NCBI RefSeq assembly: GCF_032854445.1
Contig: NC_088304.1
Span: forward strand, 20,349,704 to 20,413,703
Direction of reading: 5' to 3'
From: Liolophura sinensis
Taxonomy: Eukaryota; Mollusca; Polyplacophora; Chitonida; Chitonidae
Length of the DNA: 64,000 nucleotides
Shown here in pieces: positions 13,101-23,059 of this stretch; position 1 is the stretch's first letter, and every line of letters starts with the position of its first letter. A program made the translations under genes and the position numbers. The notes under the pieces are model-generated. The model did not search any database, was not told the origin of the DNA, and saw only the letters and a program-made list of their open reading frames with translations.

Positions 13101-13593
13101 GCCGTACTCAGGAATATTTCACTTATACGACGGCGGCCAGCATTATGGTGGGTGGAAACCGGGCACAGCCCGGGAGAAACCCACGACCATCCGCAGGTTG
13201 CTGGCAGACCTTCCCACTTACGGCCGGAGAGGAAGGCATCATGAGCTGGACTTGAACTCACAGCGACCGCATTGGTGAGAAGCTCCTGGGTCATTACGCT
13301 GCGCTAGCGCGCTAACCGACTGATCCACGGAGGCCCCTCAATTGGTTGATTATTTTTCGGTATTTCGGATTCGAACATGGTTCACTTTCGTGAAAAAGCC
13401 GGCCTTTCCTCGACCGATTGACTAGAACATAGAACTGAATTAACGGGTGACATAGATATCATCGATGCATAAATTAGCAAGGTCAGGGTAACGGTTTAAT
13501 TTTTATAATGCTAGATACGGTCAGGGGTGAATGAAGCTACCGAGTCATATACAGGTACGTGGCAAAAATTTATCAATTTTATCAATCCGAAAG

Positions 13594-13656
<63 letters not shown>

Positions 13657-16600
13657 CTTTTGTGTGGTGCACTGCCATATCAGCACGCGCAGCTTACACT
13701 TTTCCCCACAGCATATCAAAAAAGCAGCCTAGCATGACCGCCATCTGTTTTGTTTAGTTTTTGCTGCCCAAGCGAAGAATTTTGTTACCTTGGTAAACTT
13801 TAAAGGGATAAATAGTTTTCAGCTCTACCCAATATAGAGAAATTTCTGATATATACTGAAACGCATTAAAAACGAACAAGAGGTGAAAAGTGGAACTGAC
13901 GCTAAACTAAATATGGTGTTGGCTGTGTATTACATTCACACTCATATAAATCAGATACGCACTAGTTATGACAACTGTAAAAAAGTACAATATTTTAATG
14001 AAGAGGGAATGGAAAACACAAGAGGTCCAAAGATAAAGTCATTACTGGTATGACCACCTCTGTCTGCATTGTAAACAATGCAAATTGCCTTTTTGCCTGA
14101 ATTGTCTTAAAATTGCATTGCCTTTCTTATGGACACGATCGGTAGATAACAGTTATTCATGTTGTAGCCTATGGTAAGTGCGAGATCTGTAAAGCTGGCA
14201 ATTTGGGGTCGCCGTCCCATTAGTGCTCGTCGGGCGATAGATCGGGAAATAATATAATTAAAGACGTACAGCTTAGAGAGCAAAACTTGAGTAGCGACGA
14301 CAGCATGCTAGGTGGTAAATGGTCACACGATACCAGTGAAACAGGCGTCTTATTAGGATATCTCAGTCGGGGTTTTATTCAAACTGTTCATGTCAAAGCA
14401 TACGTAGTGGCAAATTACACGCCCCACCCCCAGCACAAAGGCTTAAGGAGAATTAGGTAAAAACATGGAGTGATGTCACCATCTCATCACATTCAATATA
14501 CAATCACATTAATACAAGGCAGGTGATGGATTAAAATTTATCCCTCAGTACTCTGCTCTTCAATAGACAACAACGGGCAGGTGAGTTACAGATATTAATT
14601 ACAAGGTCTCTCAGTGAAAGGATACGCAAATATATGGTGTTAATAATTGAGCGAGACCTCTTTGCAGGATAAATTCGTACGCCTCGCCCAATGTGACGAC
14701 TGCTGACGCCATGTATTTGTGTATCTTATCACTGAGTCACCATGTAACGAATTTATCCAGCAAGGGTCCATCAGTTCAGTGTAGAAAACCGAACTGCTTC
14801 AGCGATGTGACCATCGATGGATCGAAACAAAGGGAGATAACCTACTCAGCAGACACAATTGACGTCGTCTGCAGGATTCGAGAATATGTCTGTACCCAAC
14901 GTGACCTTGACTGTCCAGCGAAAAGCGGAGCATTTTGTCTGACACGGGATAAAATCTGGAATCCTGCAGACGACGTTAAGTGTGTCTGCTGTGTTGGGTT
15001 GTGAATGCAGTTCACACATCACTGAATCGATTCACCTCTACATCCATCTTCTGCATTGAATTGACTGTGTCTTTGCAGGATAAATTCGTGCGCTTGGCCC
15101 AATATGAGGATTAATGACACCATGTATTTGTGTATTTTATCACTCAGTAACCATGTAACTACAAGTACATCATTCTGTGGCAGGAAGCCCTGCTATTTGT
15201 GCTCTAATGTTGACCTGTTAGAAAGTAAATGTATGCAACTGCTGTTGTTGTCCTGTTAGAAAGCATGCAACTCTTGGTGTTGTCCTGTTAGAAAGTATGC
15301 AACTCTTGGTGTTGACCAAACTATGGTATAATGCGACGTTTGAAAATGACGTTCCTGTAGTAAACTGCATAACACGACCAATACATATATGGAGATGCGT
15401 TCTGTGATGAAACCATCGCCTCAAACCATCACACTTTCGCCACCCCATTGATTAGCTTGCACAACACAATTTTCAAGATAACGTTCACCACGGCAACGCC
15501 AGAAACGCATAGGTCCGTAGGTGTTCCTGAGGTGAAATTCGTAAGAGAAGAGAACGCCATGCCTTGGTCGAAATAACCATAGTGTGTTCGGTCTTGTGAT
15601 AATACTGTGCTGAAACCCAAACCGTGCTGCTCTGCCCCTTGTAGTCAGTTCAACTTCAATCAAGGTGATGGCATCATCACTGCTGCAATAGCGATTGTGC
15701 TGACAGCCTTTGAGTGGCCTTTCACACAAAGACTATCAAACCTGACAACGTTTTTGGCGCTTCTTTAATTTCTAACCGTCAATATTTCTGTTTTTATTCT
15801 CAAATTATCATGATATTTTCATGGATTCATGTTGGTGCGTTTTTAAAGCGTGTCAGTATATTTAACCTGTCAGTAAAATAACAGTGCAGAAATTCATTTG
15901 TGTCTCAACAGCCTGTCATGTCTATCTGGCATTATTACCCAACCCATGCTCCCTCAGTTGGGAGGCAAACCTAGGATCTAATTGCCCGTATTGCGGACTT
16001 GTATATAGCAACCTGCTTTACAACTACTCATTGTACATCTAATTTGGTACATTTGGTTGAATGTCCTCTGCAGGTGGCTGTGACATTGAACTGCGTGTAC
16101 TAAGATGGGTGAGTGACATCATCGGATATCCCGAGCAAGCCCGAGGATGCACAGTCTCCGGAACCTCCATGGGGATTATAGTGGCTTTCTCCACAGCCCG
16201 CCATGTTAAACTGGCGGACAGCAGCCAGTTCCGTAGGTACGTAGTTGCAGTGAGAAATATGTTATTGGAGCATTTTCTGCTAAAATGGGTCTAATGGAAA
16301 TGGGATAGGCTGTAAAAATTATCTCTATGAAACTCGAATCAATTTTGCAGAATACGAAATAGTCTGTAGGCTATAGCCCACAAGTAGCATGATGCATTTT
16401 GTTGGCGGTAGTCTCGACGAGCCACGTATTAGAGTTGTTGAGCACTTTTTACATAATAAATTCACCAAAGCCCTAAGCTCTATCTTACAGAACACGTTTC
16501 CAAGTAAGACGTAATTATTCTTCGTTAATAGATCGGTGGTGTACATGACAGACCTAGCACACTTTTCCCATACAAGAGCTCTGCGAGTTGTTGGCCTGGC

Positions 16601-18639
16601 GGACGTTATTGTAAGACACGTGCCTACCGTGAAATACAGAATGGATTCCAGAAAACTGGAAAAGCAGATAATGGAAGACCGAGAGGTACATATCACCACA
16701 AAGAAAGGAATAGCTTCAGTATGATTCTATATAGCAAAATTTCACATATGATATAGACAAATTTAATATTTTTTATGCTAATTTATAGGTTGCTGTATTT
16801 CTTACCCAGCTAAAGTAGTAATGCAGTGAAATGTAGTATTCAGCAAGAACGTACACAAATTGGTAGATGTATATATAAAATTAGTTTTCCTACTTAAATC
16901 TTACATAATGAGTTACATAATAAAGTTATTTATTTATGTGTTTGGTGTTTGACGTCGTTCTCAAGAATATCTCATTTACACGATGACGTCCAAGTCTATG
17001 GTGGGAGGAAAACGCAGAATCCTGACAGATCTCCGCCCTGTATAAACGGAAACGAAGCCAGCATGAACTGGAGTTGAACTCACATCGACCACATTGGTGA
17101 GGTCCATCTGAATAATTGTGCTGCGAAATAGTGCAAACACTCGGCCCTGGTGGACCAATCAGTCACAGTTACACATACATGAATACATGGTGTTTAACGA
17201 ACTAGACAACCTAATCTCGTTAACATATAACGGACACAACACTAGTTACTGACCTCAAATGCGCTCTAGCAAAACAAATGTACCTATAGCCACACCAGTA
17301 GAAAGTAATGTTCAAATGTTCTGTGTTCCAGGCCGGGTTGTATCCCTTTATGGTGGTTGGCACAGTCGGCACTACCGGCCTGGGAACGATCGACCCACTG
17401 GGAGATATCAGCGAGGTGGCCCAGAAACACGGTCTGTGGTTTCACGTGGATGCTGCTATTGGAGGGTGCCTGATGTTAGACGAGGCTGTGAAGAAGCGAT
17501 GTGAAGGTGAGAATACAAAGTACTTTTGAAGGTGGATGCTATGACAGCTGAAAACAGCAGATGTGGCTATCTATACACGACGATAAAAATCCCGCACAAA
17601 TAAAAGTGAGAATGTCGACAAAGTTTAAGGATACTGCCACACCTCTAATGCAAAATATAAAAAATATAAAATATAAAAAATAATTCTCACCAATCCCTTA
17701 GTCCCTTAATCCTTTAGTCACCAACTGAAGTGTAATTCCATGTACATGTGGAGCTGGGGATTCCAGGTACAGGCGTTAGCTTTCCAAGTATATAAGTGGT
17801 GTAGCATTTCAAAACATTTTAAGGATCGTTAAGGAGATTAAGGATCGTTTTCATTCTATTACTTCACCGTTTTGGCATTTTGGGAATTACATGTTTCTTA
17901 AAAAAGCTTTCCTATGGTCAGCCTTAAAGGATACCTTGTCAAGAGTTTGAGTTTTTGTTATACAAATAAGATATAAAGATAGGGAAAAACACACTAAACG
18001 ATTAAGTCCCTAATGACGTCTTCTCCTCTTGCTTCAGGGATAAACATGTCCGACTCTGTGGCATTGGATTTCCACAAATCCCTCTCGGCCCCATATGGAT
18101 CGGCCGCCGTGCTTGTTCGGGAAGGGAAACTTTTGAAGTGGGCAATGGCAAGAGACAGCGCCCCGTTTATTGCAGATTCAACTGACGAGGACGGTTATTC
18201 ACCGACCGACTTCGGTTTCGAGTTGGCCCGACCCTTCAGAGCATTTCCGGTGTGGTTTATGTTGAAGAGTCTGGGCACAGAGATGATTAAAACGGCGTTG
18301 CGAGAAAAAGTGCGACTAACGAAATACGCCTTCAAGTCAATTCGTGATATGGCCGATGTTGTCACGTGCACGGAGCCCGATCTGACTGTCATCGCCTTCC
18401 GGTACTTTCAACCTGGCAGTGAAGACGGAAATGACGTCACGCGCAAATGGCACGAGCTGATAGCCAAGGAGGGACAAGTCTGTATGACACCGACAACAGC
18501 AGACGGGTTGTTCTACATCCGGTTATGCATTTTGTCCTTCCGTTCCCACATCGAGGATGTAGATATCGCATTGTCCGCTATCAGGAGGAACTTAGATGTG
18601 ATTTTAAGAGAAAAAGACATTTTCGTTACAAGACTTTAA
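9742..18639 (+). CDS. Group II PLP-dependent amino-acid decarboxylase, copy 1 (six exons, exon 1 frameshifted)
   Basis: Six exons, 9742-10124, 12483-12608, 16074-16236, 16532-16685, 17332-17506 and 18038-18639, join with GT-AG introns in phases 1, 1, 2, 0 and 1. The product should be a cytosolic PLP enzyme of the Pfam group II decarboxylase family. It has the SGTSMG phosphate-binding segment and a PLP-stacking His in DLAHFSHTRAL (exon 4). Exon 5 has HVDAAIGG, whose Asp pairs with the pyridine nitrogen, and exon 6 has DFHKSLSAPYG with the Schiff-base Lys at 18076-18078. One extra A in an A-run of exon 1 puts a stop after 50 codons; discounting it gives 533 codons and restores the exon 1/intron 1 phase. 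This is either a real inactivation or a homopolymer error. Substrate unknown: the post-lysine segment is unlike animal AADC, HDC or GAD. Confidence 0.8.
10240..10358 (+). mobile_element. SINE family A, 3' half (intron 1 of copy 1)
   Basis: Body and tail only: ggatggtcgtgggtttcctcc, ctgctggccgc, then gtacggcgtgaaacaccaat and an A/T-rich tail. Same strand as the gene. Confidence 0.75.
11160..11482 (-). mobile_element. SINE family B, near complete (intron 1 of copy 1)
   Basis: Minus-strand copy of the second tRNA-derived SINE family. It shows the tail (gagtgagggttttgggttta, cagtcaaatgacgac), the tgttcctccttgttgcgggac body and the aaccagtcgttg segment, and ends in a degraded tRNA-like head with the antisense agcgaacc motif. 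A small deletion lies within the body. Confidence 0.8.
11880..12015 (+). repeat. Dispersed repeat C, partial copy (intron 1 of copy 1)
   Basis: Carries the gcaccggttacatgtggcc, aactatcacacagttg and ttatgct-like landmarks of repeat C in order. It is more diverged than the copies at 6.7 and 58.4 kb. Confidence 0.6.
12483..12608 (+). CDS. Decarboxylase copy 1, exon 2
   Basis: Flanked by ttgttgtag and gtaaaa. It encodes VDMSHPTFFGLVPGSGHLLY and continues through SEYLASIAHTL. The HPxFF segment corresponds to the N-terminal substrate-pocket strand of group II decarboxylases. Length (126 nt) and phases (1/1) equal those of copy 3. Confidence 0.9.
13079..13336 (-). mobile_element. SINE family A, full length (intron 2 of copy 1)
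   Basis: The most complete copy in the window, from tail gattggtgttttacgccgta through tatacgacggcggccagc, accatccgcaggttgctggc, cggccggagaggaa and the B-box antisense gacttgaactc to the head with gctagcgcgctaaccgactg and ccacggaggcccc. ORFs on both strands here are products of the element. Confidence 0.95.
13594..13653. repeat. (AC)n(TA)n microsatellite
   Basis: A short (AC)n run leads into about 25 TA units. The Ile-Tyr repeat ORFs over it are not genes. Confidence 0.95.
13655..13850 (+). repeat. Dispersed repeat D, copy 1
   Basis: Aligns with 27140-27325 in the same orientation through gtggtgcactgccatatca, gcttacacttttcc, catatcaaaaaa, ttaccttggtaa and ttcagctctaccca. The copies are roughly 70-80 per cent alike by eye and non-coding. 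Confidence 0.65.
14605..14995 (+). repeat. Foldback element F, copy 1 (intron 2 of copy 1)
   Basis: Two inverted-repeat modules stand side by side. The first has ctcagtgaaaggatacgcaa near 14612 and its inverse ending tatcttatcactgag near 14735. The second has 33-bp ends at 14847-14879 and 14959-14991 that pair at about 30 of 33 positions (cagcagacac...gcaggattc). The layout suggests a composite foldback or MITE-type element. The 103-codon ORF over it is not conserved in the other copy. Confidence 0.7.
15070..15160 (+). repeat. Foldback element F, fragment
   Basis: Repeats the caggataaattcgtgcgc, accatgtatttgtgta and tatcactcagtaaccatgta part of the copy that lies 400 bases upstream. Confidence 0.6.
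15214..15315. repeat. Short tandem repeat, 32-38 bp x 3
   Basis: Three direct copies begin cctgttagaaag at 15214, 15252 and 15284 and end ggtgttg(t/a) or a variant. The first copy is 38 bp and the others 32 bp. The array abuts the transposase fragment on its right and may have grown from that element's end. Confidence 0.85.
15320..15700 (-). pseudogene. Tc1-like transposase fragment (intron 2 of copy 1)
   Basis: Minus-strand translation in two overlapping frames shows the middle of a Tc1-type DDE transposase: LTTRGRAARFGFQHS, then RPRHGVLFSYEFHLRNTYG, then WRCRGERYLENCVVQANQWG and GESVMV, followed by a shifted frame with the HHRTHLHICIG stretch. In the family the second motif contains FSDESRF, so the first catalytic Asp is lost here (Tyr in its place). 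The N-terminal DNA-binding region and the C-terminal SPDLNPIE region are absent. No inverted repeats were found. It differs in sequence from the Tc1 element at 27.8 kb. Confidence 0.75.
16074..16236 (+). CDS. Decarboxylase copy 1, exon 3
   Basis: Preceded by ctctgcag and followed by gtacgt. It encodes GCDIELRVLRWVSDIIGYP and the PLP-phosphate segment TVSGTSMGIIVAFSTARH. It is 163 nt long with phases 1/2, matching copy 3 exactly in length. Confidence 0.92.
16532..16685 (+). CDS. Decarboxylase copy 1, exon 4
   Basis: Flanked by ttaatag and gtacat. It encodes SVVYMTDLAHFSHTRALRVV, continuing to VKYRMDSRKLEKQIMEDRE. The His in DLAH corresponds to the residue that stacks on the PLP ring. Length 154 nt, phases 2/0, as in copy 3. 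Confidence 0.92.
16930..17165 (-). mobile_element. SINE family A, diverged copy (intron 4 of copy 1)
   Basis: An old copy: tttggtgtttgacgtcgttc, ctcaagaatatc, then an altered body with a deletion, gccagcatgaactggag, the B-box antisense gttgaactcac and a degraded head. Confidence 0.75.
17332..17506 (+). CDS. Decarboxylase copy 1, exon 5
   Basis: Flanked by ttccag and gtgaga. It encodes the strongly conserved core AGLYPFMVVGTVGTTGLG, DPLGDISEVA and GLWFHVDAAIGG, where the Asp binds the PLP nitrogen. It is 175 nt long, as in copies 2 and 3. Confidence 0.95.
18038..18639 (+). CDS. Decarboxylase copy 1, exon 6 (terminal)
   Basis: Starts after gcttcag and ends at TAA. It encodes MSDSVALDFHKSLSAPYG with the catalytic Lys, then the ARPFRAFPVWFMLKSLG segment, which matches the RPxRALKxW-type region of the family, and the small C-terminal domain (LTVIAFRYF, GLFYIRLCILSF). 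It is the longest uninterrupted coding exon in the window. No canonical AATAAA was found in the next 200 bases. Confidence 0.95.
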
Positions 18640-18844
18640 ATGATCAAGAAGACATTTTGTCAATTGTTACACGGTGGCTAAAATATTTATACATGAAGTT
18701 TCTCGGTTACGTAATTTAAAACACATGTGAAAGATAGTGTGAAGACATACAATTTCTCGATTGTACAGTTAGGATTACAATTTAGCACATGTCACCGTAA
18801 CTCGAATAAGATATTTATCATTAGTAGCCGTTCATTACTCACAA

Positions 18845-19085
18845 CCAGGGGCCTCCTTGGGTCAGTTGGTTAGCGCGCTAGCGCAGCGTAATTACTTAGG
18901 AGCCTCTCACAAAAGCGGTCCAGCTCATTCTGCCTTCCTCTCCGGCCGTACGTGGGAAGGTCCGACAGCAAACTGCGGATGGTCGTACTTTTCCCGGGGT
19001 TTCTGCCCGGTTACCCGCACCATAATTCTGGCCGCTGTCGTATAGGTGAAGTATTCTTGAGTACGGCATAAAACGGGGGAAAATC
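18845..19085 (+). mobile_element. SINE family A, near complete
   Basis: Plus-strand copy 200 bases past the stop of copy 1. It has head ggggcctccttgggtcagtt, ggttagcgcgctagcgcag, agctcattctgcc, cggatggtcgt, accataattctggccgc, and tail cttgagtacggcataaaac. A small deletion removes the B box. Confidence 0.9.
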
Positions 19086-19164
19086 AAAAAAATAAAAATG
19101 TAAAAAAAAGCAAATGCTCACAACCCATTGGAGTGTGTTGCAGGCAGTGTTATTTTTTCATTCA

Positions 19165-19350
19165 AGGAATACTCAAGAATATTTGATTTATACGACGGAG
19201 GCTAAAGTTGTGGTAGGAGAAACTCAGCTGCACTCAGACCATCCCAAGTACTGCCGGGAGGACTTGAACTCACATCGACCGCATTGGTAAGAGGCTCCTG
19301 GGTCACTGCGCCGTGCTGCCATGCTAACCACCTCGGCCACGGAGGCCCCT
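19165..19350 (-). mobile_element. SINE family A, internally deleted
   Basis: Begins tactcaagaatatttgattt, loses part of the body, and keeps the B-box antisense gaggacttgaactcacatcg, ggctcctgggtcac and head ending cacggaggcccc. It lies head-out, 80 bases from the previous SINE on the opposite strand. Confidence 0.85.
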
Positions 19351-19374
19351 AAGTGTATTATTTGTAATATGGTT

Positions 19375-19700
19375 ATTCAGTGAGAGGATACGGAAATATA
19401 TGGTGTCAGTCGAACACGGTTTGAAGGTTGCTGACTCCATATATTCCCACATACTGTCACTGAGTAACCGTGTAGCGTATTTATCCTGCAAAGACCCATG
19501 AATTCAGTGCAGAAGACTGACGTACAGGTGAATCTTTTCAGCGATGTGAGCATTGTATTCTCAACCAAACTAAGGGAGATAACCTACTCAGCACACGCAT
19601 GTGACGTCATCTGCAGGATTCGAGAATATACACGTTCCCTGCGTGACCGTTATTGTCAAATGAAAAGCGGAGTATTTTGTCTGATGCGGGATAAATATCA
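19375..19700 (+). repeat. Foldback element F, copy 2
   Basis: The left module is an almost perfect 85-bp foldback: cagtgagaggatacggaaat at 19379 and its inverse ending tactgtcactg near 19463. It is followed by sequence colinear with the copy at 14.7-15.0 kb (ttcagcgatgtga, gggagataacctactcagca, ctgcaggattcgagaatat, aaaagcggagtattttgtct). The right-hand 33-bp end is missing. Confidence 0.75.
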
Positions 19701-19774
19701 ATAGCTGTTATCACTATTTCTTCGAAAATGTATTTTAATGTCATGGGCGTTGAGACCTGGTTCTTTTGCATAGT

Positions 19775-20050
19775 TTTCATGTTATTGTTTAAATGTGATG
19801 GAAACAACACAGCATTTGAGTAATTGTAGTAGGATATTATAACTCACGTATACTGAGCTAACATGTACATTCTTTCTTACTTAATTCTGCTTAAGCCTTG
19901 GTGGCAAGAACTTCCCAAGGTGCAATTATTTAAACATGCACATGACCGGCTCGAGTAAAACTCAAACTGAGGTAAATTGACTAGCGGTCTCATTTCACCG
20001 GTTACGTGGGGCAACTTTCTAACCGTAACATTGTTGTCGTTCCTCAGGTT
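19775..20050 (+). repeat. Dispersed repeat C, copy
   Basis: Colinear with other C copies: aaatgtgatggaaacaacac, tttgagtaattgta, taattctgcttaagc, aaactgaggtaaattgac, tttcaccggttacgtggg and aaccgtaacattgttgtcg. It includes the left part that is missing from the 6.7-kb copy. Confidence 0.75.
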
Positions 20051-20880
20051 TTGCTTTCCTGGGTGATAAGTGAACAAGGCATTCAGAGAATACAGATAGC
20101 TCGCCTGATTGAACAGTTTGTAAAATGGCATGATGTTCAGGCCATGTGACACATTCAAATATTGACTTCTACACCAAAACAAAAGTAGAATGATTGACAC
20201 TGAACAATGCACAAATATTTTCCTCTAATTATATAGTGATCTTGTCATTAAATCAACAAGAAAGACTAAAATTGTTATACTTTCACAACTATGACTGTTT
20301 ACCCTATGCACAAGGATTGCAGAGCAGCGACTTCATATGTTATGGGGTTGTAAATCATTGTAGATGTAAAAGATATTGTGGGGAGTTAGTGCACTTTACC
20401 ACAGGAGTCTTTGGTACGCAAATCGCGAACTGCATTTGGCAATCTATGTACTATGGGAAGCAAGGGCAAGCCTGTAAATAGCTGAGTAAAATGTTGAGCT
20501 ATGAGGTAAAAGACTTCCTTGGTAATTGATATGCAACTCGCTACTGACGAATGGCTGTCTGTGTACTATGGGTTGCCACCACGTCCATATGATTACTTAA
20601 CCAAACTGGACACTGACCCAACACCGCCACCGACAACATCCGGCCCTCCTCTAACAATACCTCTCCATACTTCGTAAGGCGAACTAAAAATTTATTATAC
20701 CTATAAACAGTGAAATGGATAAAGTGAGACCATTGAAGAAAAATCACATTGTCGTCGGTTTTACTCCCCATGACTTAGTCACATTAATCCCTTCTAACGG
20801 AAAACCAAAATCCCAAGGTATAGAAGAACGAGGTCATACATACATGTATGTTTATACACAATTTAATGTAGCATTATAAG
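20051..20880. other. Non-coding stretch, nothing recognised
   Basis: Short ORFs only. No domain, splice-flanked exon or known repeat seen. Confidence 0.45.
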
Positions 20881-20881
20881 T

Positions 20882-21135
20882 GTATTCATTTGATTTGTTT
20901 GGTGCTTTACGCCGTACTCAAGAATATTTCACTTATACAACGGCGGCCAGCATTATGGTGGGAGGAACCGGGCAGAGCGGGGGGAAAACCACAACCATCC
21001 GCAGGTTGCGGATGGACCTTCCCACTTACGGCCGGAGAGGAACCCAGCATGAGCTGGGCTTGAACTCTCGGCGATCGCATTGGTAAGAGGCGCCTAGGTC
21101 ATTACGCTGCGCTAGCGCGCTAACCAACTCAGCCC
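20882..21135 (-). mobile_element. SINE family A, near complete
   Basis: Tail ttggtgctttacgccgtact, tatacaacggcggccagc, accatccgcaggttgcgg, cggccggagaggaac, B-box antisense gcttgaactc, and head gctagcgcgctaaccaactc. It is truncated a few bases before the ggaggcccc end. Confidence 0.93.
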
Positions 21136-21139
21136 TTAT

Positions 21140-22215
21140 AAGTGTAAGTTAATTGCATAATTACATAAGTTTAAATCTACCGCTTATCTAAAATACACAT
21201 TTCCATGAAGAAACTGAAAGGTGTATGTACACACAATTTAATGAAAGTTTCATACAAAACTTCACTGTTATCATGAAAATGTGATGACAAGTGCTTTATG
21301 ACGCAGTGTGTAATTATTTTGTTGAAAGGCTTTGCCAAAAGTCAATATGAACAACTACACGTATATTTGTTATGTGATGTTCGACATATCATTTTTGAGT
21401 CTCACTGTTGAGGTGGTTATTGAGATTTTACATGCGAATACGGTTCTACGCAAGTTTAAAACATCATTTATCGTGTTCTCTTTCCATTCTATACAAGACG
21501 AAGCAGCTTCTGAAGCCCCCACACGGGACATGCCAGAGCATCTGGGACAAGCGTGGAGTCTTTCCACCTATCAGCGATAGCTCAGATCCATCTAGTCGTG
21601 GCATTTCATCGATTTCAAAAAAATTGGGGGACCAGAATCTAATCTCTTTGAAGGCTTTATCACACACGAAAAACTAATTAATATACAAAGTCCACACGTG
21701 TTTTCTGTTGATATCCCGGCTTCAGGGAACCCACATAATCCTGCTTTCTAGCCCGCCAGTCATGTACTAAGGTCTGTATTTGACACACACCTCATTAAAA
21801 CTATTGATGCCACCGAAATCTGTTTTTTTTCTCTTTTTCTTTGCAGCAAAACTCTGTAATCCGTCCTTAATGGATTCTTACCATAAAAGAATTTTTGCTC
21901 GCTTTTCATATTTTCTTCTTCGGGTTCTAAACTAGAACTCATGTGGCAATGTTGACGTCTAAAATTTATCAAGGGCTTTGTTGCCAACTATCTAATACCG
22001 TATGACCAAATATGAAACCTGGAACGGGATAGGTTTACGTTTACTAACCAAACAACAAAAATCAACCAGACTTCAAATGACGCTGTCGTCAAAACTTTTG
22101 CTTGATGCAAGATGCCGACAAAGGCAGTGAGGATCGGTATATAGGCACGTGTTCAGCTAAATGATGGGCGTGAGGTCGGTTTTCAACAACTCCCTTTTTC
22201 CCTGTGTTTAATACT
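21140..22215. other. Non-coding stretch, nothing recognised
   Basis: Overlapping short ORFs on both strands around 21.3-21.7 kb without recognisable motifs. No repeats noticed. Confidence 0.4.
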
Positions 22216-22217
22216 CA

Positions 22218-22465
22218 TGTAACTCCCTTGCTTCGTCACTGATCTAATGCTGTTTCACTGAGACGCCTATCCGAAGGCAAGTGAGCCGCGCCGCCCGAGC
22301 CGTTATACTGATACGGGTCAAACTGTCGTTGAACCATCCCCTTCATGCTGAACGTCAAAAGCGAGGAAGTAACTTCCTCTTTTAAAACCTTGTGACTCGA
22401 CTCAGGTTTGACCCTGGATCTACCGCCCCCGTAGCGGACGCTCTACCAACTGCGGGGCCGGTCGT
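22218..22465 (-). mobile_element. SINE family B, 5' two thirds
   Basis: Minus-strand copy with ctgtttcactgagacgcct, gccgcgccgcccgagcc, gtatactgatacggg-type core, cttcatgctgaacgtcaa and a clear tRNA-related head (agcggacgctctaccaactg, the antisense of a tRNA D arm and anticodon region). The tail is missing. Confidence 0.88.
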
Positions 22466-22492
22466 TTGCCAAACGGAACAACTCCATCTTAC

Positions 22493-22553
22493 TGCGGGTA
22501 AACGCTGCGAGGGCTGGGTAAACGCTGCGAGGGCTGGATAAACGCTGTGAGGG
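22493..22553. repeat. 20-bp tandem repeat x 3
   Basis: Three adjacent copies of gggtaaacgctgcgagggct or one-base variants, directly beyond the head of the family B SINE. Confidence 0.9.
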
Positions 22554-22857
22554 CCGCAAGGGGAGATTTATTCAAGTACAATCTTAAAACCCAAAACCAA
22601 AATATATTTTGCTGATAAAAAAAAACTGCGATTAACCAATGGGATTACTAACATACCATAGGCCTTCAGCCGTGTTTATCGTACGTTTTTAGAACAAGCT
22701 AGGTTGCATGCACGAGGATCATAAAAACAGCTTTTATTTCAATATAAATATGTGTAAAGTTGATCGTGAACAACGAGAGCGTCGTGAGGTCCAGTAGGTG
22801 CTTGCATTTCAATTGCTGGGTCCTACCTTGTATTAAAATCAATTCAATGCTGAACTT

Positions 22858-23055
22858 AACGAAGGCAAGGAAGTCGCCCCGCACGAGTCATTGTACTGAT
22901 ACAGGTCAACCAGTCGTTGCATTATCCCCTTGATACTGAACGCCAAGCGGCAAGTTACAACTTTCTCTTTTAAGATCTCTTAAATTTCTCTTTTGATCCT
23001 AGATCTACCGCTCCCAAAGCGGACGCTCTACCAACTGTGCTATCCGGACCGGTCC
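22858..23055 (-). mobile_element. SINE family B, 5' part
   Basis: Second family B copy in the same orientation 400 bases on: gtcgccccgcacgagtcatt, aaccagtcgttgcattatcc, ctgaacgccaagcgg, and the best-kept tRNA-like head (cgctcccaaagcggacgctc, taccaactgtgctatccgg). Confidence 0.88.
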
Positions 23056-23059
23056 GTAT

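Noticed and set aside
14693-15004. 103-codon plus-strand ORF and its partner at 19498-19704
   Set aside because: Both lie on foldback element F; the shared residues follow DNA-level repeat identity and the frames diverge.
15510-15560. aggtgaaattcgtaagagaag resembles part of 18S rRNA
   Set aside because: Only about a dozen bases agree with the conserved 18S segment and the flanks do not; the minus strand here is a Tc1-type transposase.
22440-23045. Possible functional tRNA genes (tctaccaactgtgctatcc)
   Set aside because: These are heads of family B SINEs; the 3' half of a tRNA cloverleaf is replaced by SINE body.
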